A stretch of DNA of 64,000 bases from Perkinsus olseni (GCA_013115135.1 JABANP010000130.1:57599-121598); one strand, 5' to 3'. Positions 1 to 14,629 are shown, counted from the first letter of the stretch. Notes: generated by a model not told the origin, from the letters alone. Made by a program: numbers and translations.

Positions 1-1
1 C

Positions 2-1491
2 CTCACCGAGTATCGTGAGGCTTGCATAGCAGTCAGCCCCGAGCGGGTGAGAGAAGCCACTGAGGCACTCGAGTCTGGCTTGGAGCTAGTCGGCTGTTCC
101 GGGGTCGAAGACATGCTCCAGCCCAGGGTCCCGGAGACGCTGGCCGCCCTCAGAAACCATGGCGTGAAAGGTTTGGATGCTCACCGGAGACAAGCTTGAA
201 ACGGCCGTGAACATCGGCCATAGCGCGGGCCTGTTCCCAGCGGATAGCAACAGCATAGTCCTTGATACCACAGACGCCGCCGAGCTGAGCGAGATGCTTG
301 ACTTCCCGCGCCCTCTGCCGCCCTCCGTGCAGGAATTCCCTCTTGTGGATGTGGCGCCGCAGAGGAGCGTTGTTGTGACTGGCGAGTCGCTGTCGATTAT
401 ACTGACGAGTCGTCGACTTCGGGAGCTCCTTTTCGAAGCCCCTGTAGCCTTTGTGCTGGCGTGCCGGGTCACGCCTGCTCAGAAGACTGAGCTCGTCACA
501 GCCGCCCGTGCCTTCTGTTCTGGATTGGTCTCTCGTGGGGAGGACCGAGTCCGAAGTAGCTCCCAGGGTGGAGCCGTCCTTGCTGTTGGTGATGGCGCTA
601 ACGATGTTGGTATGATTCAGGCGGCCGAGGTGGGTGTTGCCGTGGCCGGCTATGAAGGGGCGCAGGCTGTGCGTGCCAGTGACTTCGTCATTACTCGATT
701 CCACCACCTAGAGCGCCTCTTGCTCCACCACGGCCCTGAACTATTACGCAAGAACGCCTTTGTCGTGTACTATTCGGTTTTCAAGAACGCGGGTTTTTCT
801 CTCCTACCATTCGTCTACGGAATCGTCTGCGCCTTCTCGGCTACTAACGTCTATCATGTAGTCCTCAAGCAGTTCTACAACACCTTTTTCACGGCCTTGC
901 CAGTCGTGGCCTACGCAGTATTCGACCATCAAGGCGCCCTAGCGGCCGGTCCCGGTCGACCGCGCTTCGGAGCGTACAACCTGGCCGTGTGGACCCTGCG
1001 TGGGTTATGGTGCGCTTTCAGCTTCCTGTCTAGGGTCATTGTTACCATTCACTGTCCTCTTCCATAGTCTCTCACCTGCTGGCATATACTCTGTGAAAGG
1101 CTATGCTGGTATGTCTACCGAAAGCCTCGGGCTCATGGCCACCGCCAATTCGGTCATCTTCTTCAACGCAGCGATATACATTTGGTCGTCATCACGACCT
1201 AGCCATGTCCTCTACGCCATCGGTACTATCCTGTTCATAGTGGTGTGGGTCTCAATGGACCAGTCTGTCTTCTCCTCCAGCGGACGGCTGTATCTGTGCT
1301 CGCCGATGGGCGTCGCTGCGGTGCTTCTCTCGCTCTCCCTTGCTGGGTTATCGCTCTTCTTCGTTCTCGACTCGCGTTTGGCACGGTTCATGGCCGTGGA
1401 GGAGAGCATGGAGCTGCAAGAAGTGTCCAACAGGCCAGTGGCGGAGGGCGACGGCGCTACCTCGAGCACGACAGCCGCCGCTCTGGAATGA
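2..1491 (+). CDS. P4-type phospholipid-transporting ATPase (flippase), C-terminal part, cut by window edge
   Basis: The visible part runs from the nucleotide-binding and phosphorylation domains through the last membrane helices. The P-domain motif LTGDKLETAVNIG lies at about 178-216 and the Mg-binding hinge GDGANDVGMIQAAEVGVAV at about 590-645, followed by EGAQAVRASDF and RLLLHHG, the standard P4 run into TM5. After that come alternating hydrophobic segments to 1491. Such enzymes flip aminophospholipids to the cytosolic leaflet, usually with a CDC50 partner, which is not seen here. The frame ending in GVK near 166 and the frame starting at WMLTGDK near 172 differ by one base (an extra G), so there is a +1 lesion or sequencing error. 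A second frame change near 1005-1030 joins the segment ending VWTLRGLWC to the one beginning SCLGSLLPF. It is either a very short intron or a second indel. The N-terminal half lies outside the window. Confidence 0.88.
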
Positions 1492-1587
1492 TGGCCTCTG
1501 TCGGCTATTCCAACATGTTTATCTTCGATACCATTGGTTCACTACAAGCATATATTTTTTGCTCTTCGGATCCGAGTTTAGTCGTCA

Positions 1588-2010
1588 ATGACTCGCGAGG
1601 CTATTGGGACGGCCCCACCATCAAAGTTTCCTTGCTGGGCTAGGAAAGTGTCCCGTCTTGTTGAGGTAGAGGAGGGTCTCGGCTCCAGCTCACTCCCCCT
1701 TAACGAGCCTGGTTTTTCTTTGACCGCTTTATGGCATCATTTCCGAGTTTCTACTCGGCTTCGACGTCACCCTTGCCGAGGGGCATCCTGCAGGCACAGG
1801 CGTCCCCGCAGCGTGGCAAGAGAAGAAACCCAGGCAGCGGGCTTACCGTTGAAGAAGCTGAAGAGGACCGACTCAAGTTCATCAGATGCTTCACTGACGG
1901 CATTGTACAGCTTCTCCCTCCTGGCTGCTCGGCATAAGGCTCCCGTGTCTCTGTTGAGCATCGATCTCGATAGTGAGGATGGTTGGCTTGTCAGGAGGCC
2001 AGCCGTGTAA
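1588..2010 (+). CDS. Possible N-terminal exon(s) of the RecQ helicase
   Basis: An open frame between the P4-ATPase and the helicase core encodes a basic and Ser/Asp-rich segment, including KKLKRTDSSSSDAS and SIDLDSEDG. This composition suits the disordered, NLS-containing N-terminal region of a BLM-type helicase. No domain is recognisable. Linking it to the helicase rests only on strand, spacing and composition. It could instead be untranslated or a small separate gene. Confidence 0.3.
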   Translation: MTREAIGTAPPSKFPCWARKVSRLVEVEEGLGSSSLPLNEPGFSLTALWHHFRVSTRLRRHPCRGASCRHRRPRSVAREETQAAGLPLKKLKRTDSSSSDASLTALYSFSLLAARHKAPVSLLSIDLDSEDGWLVRRPAV

Positions 2011-2116
2011 AGGGGCGCTCTGGAGTTTCTGTATGGGAGAAGGTCGCGGACAAACTGGTACACGGGACCGGTCATGCTGTTGGTAGCGTTCCGTTAGGCA
2101 CGTGACGGCGGTCCAG

Positions 2117-5374
<3,258 letters not shown>

Positions 5375-5699
5375 CCTTCTCTCTGTTGCATGTGATGATG
5401 TTCGCTCTTCTCACCTGTTGGGACTACTGCTGCCCTTGTTGCGTTGCCCAGTGCTCGGGGTCTACACAGGTCGAGGAAGAGCAAAGAGTGCCAGAGGGTA
5501 TTTTCGTCATAATCCTCGGGTATGGTTGGCCGTAAGAGCACACCAATGAGAGGAGGAGTGAAACGACCTCGAGTGTCGGTAGGGCGAAGCGGATCGAGCC
5601 TCACCAAGACGCCGCGGTATGCTAAGCTTCCACGCCATAGCCAAGGCCAAGGTGATGGCTGCGGCAGACGCATTGTCGCGGTCACTCGGGACTGCTTTT

Positions 5700-8600
5700 T
5701 TTAGGGCCGAGCTCTGCTGCCAGCCAGGAATCGGTAATTGATATTTGTAGTAGCAGCGATGAGGAGCAGAGCGAGGCCAGCAAGCGTCCGCCTGGGGGGT
5801 TCTGGTCTGAGCAATTCTTCCGGGATATCCCCAGCGCATCGAAGCAGCGCAGTAGTGAGCTGAGATCAAGAGGTCCTCCTCGGGATGCTCCGAAGTAGTA
5901 CTTGGGGTTCGTCGACCCCTGTGGCTTTATCAATTCTCATGGCCGTCTCGACATATGGTGTCCCATCACCCCAGGGAACCCCTCGTTTATAATGGTTAGT
6001 CTGGCTTCACCGAAACCGTCTCAGGGAAACCTAGTGTACTGTAGGTTCCTCTCTGGAGCATTATCTCCCATGCTTCTTCGTTCGAACATCGAAGCAGTCC
6101 AGAACCCGCTTCTTCGCCCGGCTGGCCTCTATCGAGTGCGGTTATTCGTCGCCTGTCAGGGTTGCTAGGCCGAGAACGAGGGCTCCTCGAGCGGCCATTG
6201 CCACAGCACCTGCCCCTGTCCTCGTTGTGGCGAAGGAGAGGAAGACTGAATTGACTACTGCCTTGCAAAACGGCGGCATCATAGTGCTCTTCGGCCCGCC
6301 GGGGTGTGGGAAGCACTTCCTTCTGCGTGCAGTATGCGAGGAGTTGGGCCTGTCTATCACCGAGTACCGGAGTAGAGGGTGGGTAAGAGGTAGAATGTGG
6401 AATGGGGGATGATGGCTTTGGTAGCTCGTTTCTACAGTCTGATCGAGAATGTACGACATGTGCCCCTGTGAGATCGTACCCACGAGAAGAAGCGATTTGA
6501 AGGGCAGTTCAGTGACTTCGAACTCGGCAAAATGTCGGTAAAAAATTCCTCTGGTAGTGACTTTAAATGGGCATTGAAAGTCTGGATTACAAGTTCGGGG
6601 TGAACTTGGAAGGTGAATAATCCACGGATTTTGATGGATTTCTTGGATTTCGTCCGGATCGCAAGGCCCCCTGCCGATGGGTTATTCACCTTCTCAAGCG
6701 AATGCAGGCTCCTCCTCGGCTCTGACAGGTTATGAAGAGCGCAGCGCAACAGTGCGCTTCCTGCGGACTCCTCTGCCTCTCGGGGTAAAGCTGATTCGAG
6801 AGTCGGTCCTTGACCTCATGTCCACAGCCAGGCAATCGTGTCATAGTGGTCATACTCGAAATGTGCCTTCAATTTTCAAGAGAAATTTTGATCAGGTGGT
6901 GCCTCTGAGAAGGAGGTCATCGAGAGTTTGAAGTCGGGCAAGGGGCGTGTTGTTATGAGCACAACTAACTACCGCCTAGTCGACAAGCTGAGTAGGTGCG
7001 CCATGATGTTCACCATTGCGGCTGTGATGTTGCTACTGGTAGGGGATTCTGTGCCGCCCGACCGCTTGAAGGTGATCACATTCCGTCCGATATCTGTCAC
7101 GGGCGTTAAGAAGATACTCAGGGCGAAGGTGGCAGCGCTGGGGCTGCCCCACGTACCCATAGGTAGGAGCAACGATGAGGATGCCGACCCGAGAACGCCT
7201 CCTTGTACAGCGTTGACCGACAGCTTGGCAGCGGAGGCTCGAGGTGATGGAAGATTTGCCCTGAACCAGCTGGAGGCAGCTCTGGCGGGCAACTCGGTCG
7301 CAGCACGCGGTGGAGGGGGACTGAAGGACAACACGTTTGACTACTTTCATGCCCTCGGAAAAGTAATGCGGTTCCTCTAGAAGCAATAAGTTTGTTGATG
7401 GCTTGGGTTCATCACTGAAGGTCCGTGTATAGGTACTCTATTGCAAGCGTATAGACCCGGAGGCACCAGAAAAGCCACCAGCACAGTTGCCGCCCTCGAA
7501 GCTCCTCCCCAAGCTCAATCGGCTTCCTCCGTACTTCGACGTGGAGGAGCTTTGCTGCATGCCCGACTGGGAAAATGATGATACAGTACGGAGGCTTCCC
7601 GCTGGCAGCAGCAGCAGTCTCGTCTGGTATGCTCAGGTGGTTAACCTGCTTCACGAGAATTACATCGATTTTTATGGTGACATCGGCGATGCTGCAGAGT
7701 GCATTTCCCGGCTCTCGACAGTGGACGCTTACCGCTGTAGCTCGTCCAGGCCCTGGTAAGCACTCGGTCCATGACCGAGTTGGTTTGTTATCTGTACCCA
7801 ACGGAGCATCGTTCGTCGTAGGAGATATTCTCATACTGTGGACAGCAGCGTGGGTATGCATTTTGTATCTTCATGGGCGTGCCGTGCTGTGATGGACAGC
7901 AACTGTCATCCAGTATCTCCGTCGAGGGGAGGACTACACCAGTTTCGGCCGGAGCGGAGGGACGAAGATCGTGACCGGAGCTCGGTGAGTTCCAACGTGG
8001 CTCTCAGTCCCTCTTCGGCAGCGGGCACTCTCTCCTGAATCGGTCTGTGATATTGTTTAAATGACAATTCAGCGGCGCCTGTGTCAGTTCCTCGTCCATG
8101 TGAACCACCTCATAAGTGGCACGTGCCGGTCTCCTGCCTTGGCCGCGACAGTTGTGGTGCCCTTCACCGACTTGTGTCTGCGAGCAACGCGCGGTGAATG
8201 GCCACGGTTGTCTGACAGGGCGCTCGAAATGGTAGGCTCGGGCCTCTATGCAAAGAACGATGTTCAGCGCTGCATTAAACAACCTCGGCCGATTGGAAAT
8301 CTTTCAGGAACGTTCCGGGAGCGAAATAATACTGAACTTCCCATTCACTTTCGGACTCTGATGAACTTGTTAATAGGCACATCTGTTAAGGAGATTAAAA
8401 ATACTTACGCATCATGTCACGAACTTCGCCAAGTTGGTGATGAGGATCTTTAGACAACAGCACAGCGACTTTCAGGTGCATAGGCTGGTGACGGACGGTT
8501 CCAGTAGTCCATCGTGGCGGGCCTATAAGGAAGATCCGATCGAGACCTCGTCACCTCAGGATGACTTGCAATTAGATCCAATTTCCGAGGTATGTACTGA

Positions 8601-8768
8601 AGCATCCCGGGTCTGAGAAGTCAGTGCTGGAGAGATATTATTCAGAACTTTGATGACGGGCCGGCGCAGTGCCGTATGGACCTCATGGAAGATAATGAAT
8701 GGAATGACCTCACCGAGGAAGAGCTTCAGTCGATTGAGGCCGCGGCTGCTGATTTTCCCGGTGGATGA
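5700..8768 (+). CDS. RAD17-type checkpoint clamp loader, multi-exon
   Basis: An AAA+ protein that in other eukaryotes loads the 9-1-1 clamp onto damaged DNA with RFC2-5. Recognisable pieces in order: a Ser/acidic N-terminal exon at about 5707-5898; a basic lead-in and the P-loop GPPGCGKHFLLRAVCEELG at about 6292-6348; a sensor-like segment around MSTTNYRLVDKL (about 6955); FRPISVTGVKKILRAKVAAL (about 7084); and DNTFDYFHALGKVMRFL (about 7327), the RAD17 signature related to human DLSLFHALGK. Later come PPYFDVEELCCMP (about 7526) and VNLLHENYIDFYGDIGDAAE (about 7639), and an acidic end at 8768 (NEWNDLTEEELQSIE). At least eight short exons are needed. In the P-loop the residue after Lys is His instead of Thr/Ser, which is unusual for an ATP-binding clamp loader. 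Exon borders are approximate and the start is uncertain. Confidence 0.8.
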
Positions 8769-9522
8769 GCGTCACGAACGTTTTATTACCGTATGATGTT
8801 GCGTTTGAGTTCATTCCAGCGGAGCTCCATGCTTCTTCTCGGTTTGAAACTTGAGCTGATCGACTTGAGGCTACTGTAGAGTGAGCTTCGGACTTGTGGG
8901 TAATTCGGGAACGGGCTTCGCTACTAAAACGAGGCTTCGCAAGCAGCTGAGCTATGCCACTGCGGAACACCAGGCTGGGGTCCTCAGCGTCGTCATTGGT
9001 GATTACATGAAGATTCCCGAAAGTTGAAATTCAACCAGGGCTGTCGGAACCGGAGCACCATGTAGAACATCGAACTTGAGACCTCACCATCAGTCTACGC
9101 TATGTTATTGCTTCATGAACTTAGTACCTGGCTGAGCCGGGTATCCAGAGAAGTGTTCTGGTATGCGGCTCTGGGGCATTCTACACGAGGGAATTTGCCC
9201 GCCGCAAAACCTCCTCAGCGAAAAAATTTTGTCGGGATTGACAAATTTTCACGATACCACCAATGAATGCGGTGCGATGAGTTCAGAACTAACGAGGTGA
9301 GGACAATCACCCCAGGAAAGGTTCATCGTCGATGAATCATCGATGACAGCTTGAAAATGTTGGGTATCGGCTGGTTAACTGAAACTCTGCTCGTGGCGTA
9401 CTGGTGAGTCATCTAGCCGTCCGAGTCGAGGGTGGTACTCGATTCCAAAAAAAGCCGACGGTCCTCTGGTCAGGCGACGGGAAGTCGGGAAGCCTTGAAA
9501 GTTGAAACTTCAGACCCTGAAG

Positions 9523-9535
9523 TTCAGGGCCTGAA
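9523..9535. repeat. Small perfect palindrome
   Basis: TTCAGG and CCTGAA flank a single G. It is one of several stem-forming sites in this gene-poor stretch. Confidence 0.6.
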
Positions 9536-9637
9536 CGGCACTGAGTCACCAGCGAGGGGAACGTTCGAGTGAGATCTCTGGCTCACGCGGTGGAACCTCG
9601 AGGAATGGAATCAGACCGTCAGAGTCGAAGGCGTCAT

Positions 9638-9684
9638 GTGCGCAAGATTCGATATATGTGCAGCACATAACAAATCTTGCGCAC
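9638..9684. repeat. Nested inverted repeat (12-bp outer stem, 6-bp inner stem)
   Basis: The outer arms GTGCGCAAGATT (9638-9649) and AATCTTGCGCAC (9673-9684) are exact reverse complements. Inside the loop, ATGTGC (9656-9661) and GCACAT (9663-9668) form a second perfect stem around one A. The arrangement is a hairpin within a hairpin, able to extrude as a cruciform or fold as RNA. No ORF or known element explains it. Confidence 0.8.
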
Positions 9685-10026
9685 TTCAAGTTTCTAAGCT
9701 TGCGTCACTGTGCCCGGGACGAGCCCAGAGTCTCAGGGCCATTCGAAGTGCAGTGCTCGCCGAAGAGCCACACATTGTTATTAGTGCATCGTTATTCAAC
9801 AGAGCTCCGTTAGCAAAGCGACCTCAGGTGATGAGAGCCGCTCCCCCAGGGACCACCGCGGGGAGGTGGAGTTGACTCGGTCCCCATAAGTTTTTTTTGT
9901 TTTTTTTGTCGTTCGGGCATTTACTCGCTCAGGCACTCGAGAAGTCGAGCTTCCTCTTCACCGAATCACACACGGCGCGTCGATGAAGAGTAGCGAACTC
10001 CAATTCCCCCCAAGGAGGAAAAGGAG

Positions 10027-10109
10027 GCAGCCAGTCTTTCGGCTGCCCGTTTCGCTGCCTTTTCACGGGGCGAGCCCCGTTGAAGCCGAGGTATGGGAAG
10101 TCCACTTCC
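10027..10109. repeat. Three consecutive perfect hairpins
   Basis: GCAGCC (10027-10032) pairs with GGCTGC (10041-10046). ACGGGGC (10065-10071) pairs with GCCCCGT (10074-10080) across a 2-nt loop. GGAAGT (10096-10101) pairs with ACTTCC (10104-10109) across a 2-nt loop. Three stems of 6 to 7 bp fall within 83 bp, with no coding explanation. Confidence 0.7.
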
Positions 10110-10273
10110 TCGGAAGGCTTACCCCCGTAGCCCGGTCGGGGAGTGTCGCGTTTGATAACAGTCATCTAAGCAAGACCTTATGGAGTGATCGTAGATCAGC
10201 GCACCTAGGGCGTTCTGATCGATTCAGGGCGTGCTCTGAGAAAGATTCCATGGGGATATGAAACGGCTGCTGT

Positions 10274-10375
10274 TGCACGAGTCGTGCAGCACGATGGTGC
10301 AGGACTGGATACTGAGTATCCGATACTCCTCCCTGGAGGACAGGGATCTTAGTCCCTAAACCTGAGAGGTTCAGG
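10274..10375. repeat. Array of five short hairpins
   Basis: In order: TGCACGA-G-TCGTGCA (10274-10288), GGATACT-G-AGTATCC (10307-10321), CTCC/GGAG (about 10327-10339), AGGGA/TCCCT (about 10342-10357) and CCTGA/TCAGG (10361-10375). The first two are perfect 7-bp stems with one-base loops. The stems follow one another without overlap, which looks like a structured RNA or a cluster of mobile hairpin units. No family is recognised. Confidence 0.65.
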
Positions 10376-11068
10376 GCTTTCTCAGCAACGCTCCAGTAGT
10401 AAAAGGCTCGTACGGCCTCCGTTGTGCTAGGCCAACACTGTTGGCGGTGATCAACATTCGTGAGCGAATAGCTACACGGAATTCGACTCGCAGGGTGTTG
10501 ACACTCGTCTCGTACGGACAGGGGTGAGATTTCAGTGACAAGTTGACTCGTAAAGGGTAGACGAGGAAGCAACTAGTAGGATAAGTGTTGCCTTTGTTCG
10601 CCTGGCGACTTGCTGGTGTCTCGGTGAGCATCTTCTTCAGGGTCGAACATTGAGCAGGGACAACGCGATGATGATATTATTTGGTGGTTGTAGTCTCTGA
10701 TTTGTTTCTTGGGCCAATCTTGTTACATCGGTCTCATCCATCTGCCGACTAGAGCTATCAGCGCAGCATGGACTCGCGCCGGGAACAGATGCTGGGAGGG
10801 GCAGTAGAGGTACTAGGGGTACAGCGGAGTACTTCACTGAATTGCGGTGGGCTTCTCACCGTGAGGGGGAGGTGATTGTGTGTAAGGATTGTCGGAGGGC
10901 AGAGTGATTAGGTCTAGGCCTGTAGAGGAAAAACCCGTACATGCAGCCGTAAGGGTTACATGTGACTTGGTGGTTTCACAGGCTTTCTCGCGTAAGGAGG
11001 TATGAGCAAGGAGAGGTTTCATTGGAGCGTGAAGAAGGCGAATGTGACAGTCGTTATGTCTGCTCGAC

Positions 11069-11200
11069 ATGGATCTCTCCCATCTTGTTGTGTTCCTAGT
11101 GGCAGTGATCTCGCCGTTTATTGTATTCCTGGCGTTGGTGGCTGAGAAGCTCAGCAAACAGTCTAGCGTTCTGGTAGAACTAGCTCATAGTCATCGGTAA
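11069..11200 (+). CDS. Possible 43-aa single-pass membrane protein
   Basis: A short frame (MDLSHLVVFLVAVISPF..., TAA at 11198-11200) encodes an N-terminal hydrophobic helix of about 23 residues. A basic, polar tail (AEKLSKQSS) follows. This is the layout of tiny ER or mitochondrial membrane subunits such as OST4-like proteins, but no family signature is present. It is intronless and isolated. It may be a chance frame. Confidence 0.3.
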   Translation: MDLSHLVVFLVAVISPFIVFLALVAEKLSKQSSVLVELAHSHR

Positions 11201-11232
11201 TCAGCGACTAGTCGTCATGTCGGGATGTAACC

Positions 11233-11640
11233 ATGGAAAGATATTCAAGATCGGAGTCAATATATATAGTAATCGCAGAAGATAGGCTTGGATACGACGA
11301 AACGGATATCGTCGAGTCGTTGCTCAACAGAATACTGCCTCTTTTCAAGGCCTGAATTTAACAGCGCGTTTCCCGACACGAAATGGGGCAATAACCGGTC
11401 ATGCTGGACTCTGCATTGGTGGCAGGAGTTTCGCACCGGGATGGATACGCTCGTCTGGGGGGAACTGCGGTTTCCTCATAGGGTATGTCTCCCATCCCTT
11501 TGACGAGTGTTGAACGGAGGCAATTTACCCCTGGACGAGGTAGTTGAAGGTTCTTTCTGGAGGATCTTCTACGAGACTGGCTACGGACATAGGAAAAGAA
11601 ATTCATTCTGCCAAGCTCCCACCCAACGTTAAATCTCCTC
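11233..11640 (+). CDS. Unrecognised multi-exon gene fragment
   Basis: Protein-like segments occur in successive frames on +: MERYSRSESIYIVIAEDRLG (from 11233), a Trp-rich stretch with WTLHWWQEFRTGMDTLVWGE (about 11405-11467) and EGSFWRIFYETGYGHRKRN (about 11544-11600). The composition looks coding (aromatic, few stops), but no domain is identified. A donor-like GT at about 11484 and AG sites support splicing. It may be the 5' part of the coiled-coil gene downstream. Confidence 0.35.
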
Positions 11641-11836
11641 GCTGGAACGCGGTATGCTGGGAGGGTGCGTAGAGCAACAGTGGACCTGGTCTATCGATAA
11701 TCCCAGTCTCCGTTATTCGTCTAGCTGCTGTGCTGACTCTATCCATCGCTAGCCGCTCTACCGGTGTTTTAGCCTACTGTAGCGGGAAAAGCGCTCAGCT
11801 ACCATGTGACCGGTATCGTGGTAGGGGATAGCCTTT

Positions 11837-11888
11837 TGCCAACAGGCTGTTGGCAGTATGCCAACGCGACCGACACCCGACGTTGGCA
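11837..11888. repeat. Pair of related hairpins (TTGGCA family)
   Basis: TGCCAACAG-G-CTGTTGGCA (11837-11855) is a perfect 9-bp stem. Immediately after, TGCCAACG (11859-11866) pairs with CGTTGGCA (11881-11888). The two stems share the TGCCAAC/GTTGGCA core, so they look like a duplicated hairpin unit. Confidence 0.7.
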
Positions 11889-12164
11889 ACAGTAACAAAT
11901 GTGGATGTCAGTTATGTTCTTCAAGAACACGTAAAATAGAGCAGTGATAATCACAATGCTGTATGCTACATCGTCATCCTTTGAATCGATGGTATGAGAT
12001 ATTCGTTAGGGCATTCCGGCTCGTGAATTCTTATGGAACGTCCTCCGATCCGGCCAAGTCATTGCTGCTTCGAGCACCGGGCAGTTCTACAGCAAGAGCA
12101 GCGGCTACTTTCGTATGCCAGCCCTTCCACTGTGGAAGGGATCAGTCTCAGTATAAGGATACTA

Positions 12165-14539
12165 CGTCAAATTCCGCTTTGCGTTGGTTGCATGGGTGGA
12201 GGTCTGATCGAGAATTGCTCCTCCACTATCCCTCCAGCGGAGTTACTCAATGCGGCCAAGTTCCCCACCCCGCGTCTCGGTGGAGGGTGAAGCATCAGGG
12301 CAGCAGCAGCAGCAGACGGAGGGGCAGAAGGTGGGGCCTGGAGGAACTTTTCCGTTCGAACGGTGGTGATGCAGGTACGGTCTTCGGCGTTCGCAAGTCT
12401 GAGCAAGGAGGTGAATCAGGCTCGACTGGGGATGTTGGGGGAACTCATGGACAATCGGAAACGTGCCGAGGTGGGTTGCTTTTGGATGCATGCCACTTGA
12501 GTGTCTGCAGCGACCGCTATAGCATGGCTAATACCTTTTGTCTGCTTGTCATCTAAGTGTTCACTTTGGGGCGCGCCTGGCCGGAAAGTTGCTGATTATT
12601 CTCAGGAGTCGGAGCAGTTCTTCCTGACACGTATGCAGCAGGAGGCAACGAGCTTCCAGCACTTGGTCCAGATGTTCGAGGATTCTCTTCAAAAGGTGAT
12701 GAGGGTTCTTTTCGAGCCTGAGGTGACTCCTGGCCCTCTTATTCTCCACGCGCTCATTCACACTCGGATGGCCTGTGCCCTGGGTTAACTCGGTCCTCCA
12801 GCCCCATTATAGCCATACTATGATCGTTGCTTTTCTTCCCATTGCGAACATCTGGACCGATCGACTCCAGATGCCTGCGCAGCGTCAACGATAGCTTCTC
12901 GCACATTATCATCATGCTCCGCTCCGCCTACATCGACTGTGGTTCATGACACCGGGGAGCATCCATCGTGGTTCAGCTGGCGTTTTTTTTCTGAGACTTC
13001 GTTTCACCTGTATGTCGCCGTTGTCCGGATGGGGGACTGAGGGCTCGGTCCAAACCCAGGTCTGATTGGCGTCCTTGGCATGTCCCTGCTGCTAACTACC
13101 CTGCACGCCAAGTTGAGGCCTTCAGGTCAGTGCCGATCTAGATTCTCGTTTGAGTGGATTCGTCCAGACTGAAGAGGTGAATAGTATGCTCGAGGAGAGC
13201 GCCAAGAAGTTCGAGGAAAAGTAATATAATGAGGGCCGAGGCAGTGTGCAGTTCCAGCCGTGTTGAAAATCATTACCGTTAATTCCACTTCGAGATGATG
13301 ATGAGACTTAGATTTTCTGCCGTGGAGAACAAGGTAGACATGAAAGCTCATGAATCAAGCGCTCGGATAGCATGCCTTGAAGCGTCGCTTGCGGACTTGA
13401 GGGATGAGGTGAGGTGACACCTGATGTAGTCTAGGATGTAGTTATGTTGCTCAGATGTCAAAACTGAAGGAGGACCGAGAACAGGAGATGGAAAAAACGA
13501 ACGCTCGAATAGAGGCGAGGCTGGGGACTGGGAATGCTTCCATTGGAGAGCTCTGTCGTCGGGTGTTGATTCTGACGCTTCCGCTAGACCGTGTCCGCAA
13601 CCGCTAAGACGGAGTTGAAGCGATCCGAGTCTTCCATGACCTCTAGAGTCTCGGCCGTCGAGGAGAAGTTGGAGAAAGAATTATGTGAAGTGCAGGAAGA
13701 AATGAAGCAAGGTGAGCTCAAGGGGGAAGGTCATCGAGACCAGTTTACCATCAGCCAATCGATGTCGGTGTGTTCTCAGGCTTCTCCACTGTGAACGGAG
13801 AGAGGTTGGATGCTATTGATGGCAGCCTCTCCGGACTGAACTCAAGGATGGACGCCTTTGACTCGAAGATCGACGCAGTTGACAATTGTATCATCAGTAT
13901 TCAGGGCAAACACAAGCAGGATCGTGAGGAAGGTAAGAGGGCGACAGAGCTGTGAATCACCGCCCATGCGTTTCTCACATTGATCAGATGCAGCAAAGCA
14001 TGCGGAGTTGGAGTCATCACATAAGGAGCTGGAGAAAATAGTGAGCGAGAAGTGGACCACAATCGAGCAGAACATCTCGGACCTCGAGCAGGGTGAGCCA
14101 AACACTTCGACCTCGCCGGGATATTACCATGTCCTTCCGGTCAGGCATCAAGGACAAGGCTGATGCCGAGTCGATTGTACAGAGGTGTGAGAGCAGCATG
14201 ACGGACAAGATCTCTACCCGTAGCAATTGCTTTGGAGTATTTCGTTGAAGAAGCATGGCATGGGTCTCATCATTAGTTACTAAGGAGATCGACTCCCGAT
14301 TCGAGACTGTGTCGAAGCAGATGGTGGACTTCCAGAAGGCATGTGATGATCAGACCGAGGAATCCACGACGGAACTTGAGCAACTGAGGGAACAATTGGG
14401 TGGGTGGCGGATAGAGCTCGCGTCGTACAGCTTCTTCTGGTATCGCCCCTGGCAGCAGGGGATCTTGCACTTGGAGCGCTCGTGGCTGGCAAGTCCGATC
14501 TGCTATACGGCCCTACAGCGTCCCCAATTCGATGAATGA
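12165..14539 (+). CDS. Coiled-coil protein, many short exons
   Basis: A chain of exon-sized segments on + reads as heptad-rich, charged helix. Examples are SLSKEVNQARLGMLGELMDN (about 12394), a segment around QQEATSFQHLVQMFEDSLQ (about 12640-12700), SAVENKVDMKAHESSARIAC (about 13316), MSKLKEDREQEMEKTNARIE (13456), KTELKRSESSMTSRVSAVEE (about 13606) and RLDAIDGSLSGLNSRMDAFD (about 13803). Further ones are HAELESSHKELEKIVSEKW (about 14000) and EIDSRFETVSKQMVDFQKAC (about 14287). A short CAG tract at about 12300-12314 encodes five Gln. Introns of about 60 to 110 nt with GT-AG borders separate the segments. A structural or cytoskeletal role is likely but not shown. It may continue into the MATH-like segment downstream. 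Confidence 0.55.
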
Positions 14540-14629
14540 CGATCACGATGGGAATGAACTGTGCAGCGACTCGTCGTGATTGAAAACCTCAGCCTCTAGT
14601 CGCGTGAAGCCGGGTAGCGGAGCGACGCT

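Larger units (their letters stand above)
8769..11068. other. Gene-poor, hairpin-rich intergenic region
   Basis: No reading frame here resembles a protein, and the open frames are short and unsupported. The stretch instead contains many small perfect inverted repeats (separate entries) plus two T-rich runs at about 9892-9908. Near 9222-9250 an AAAATTTTGTC/GACAAATTTT pair (one bulge) also forms a stem. It lies downstream of RAD17 and could hold non-coding RNA or structured repeats. No RNA family is recognised. Confidence 0.55.

Noticed and set aside
1003..1024. A 22-nt intron in the P4-ATPase
   Set aside because: Splice-like ends exist and frame is restored, but a single-base indel explains the frame change equally well and another +1 lesion is present in the same gene. 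Not claimed.
12299..12314. Short CAG/Gln run as a microsatellite of interest
   Set aside because: Only five repeats, common in coding low-complexity segments.
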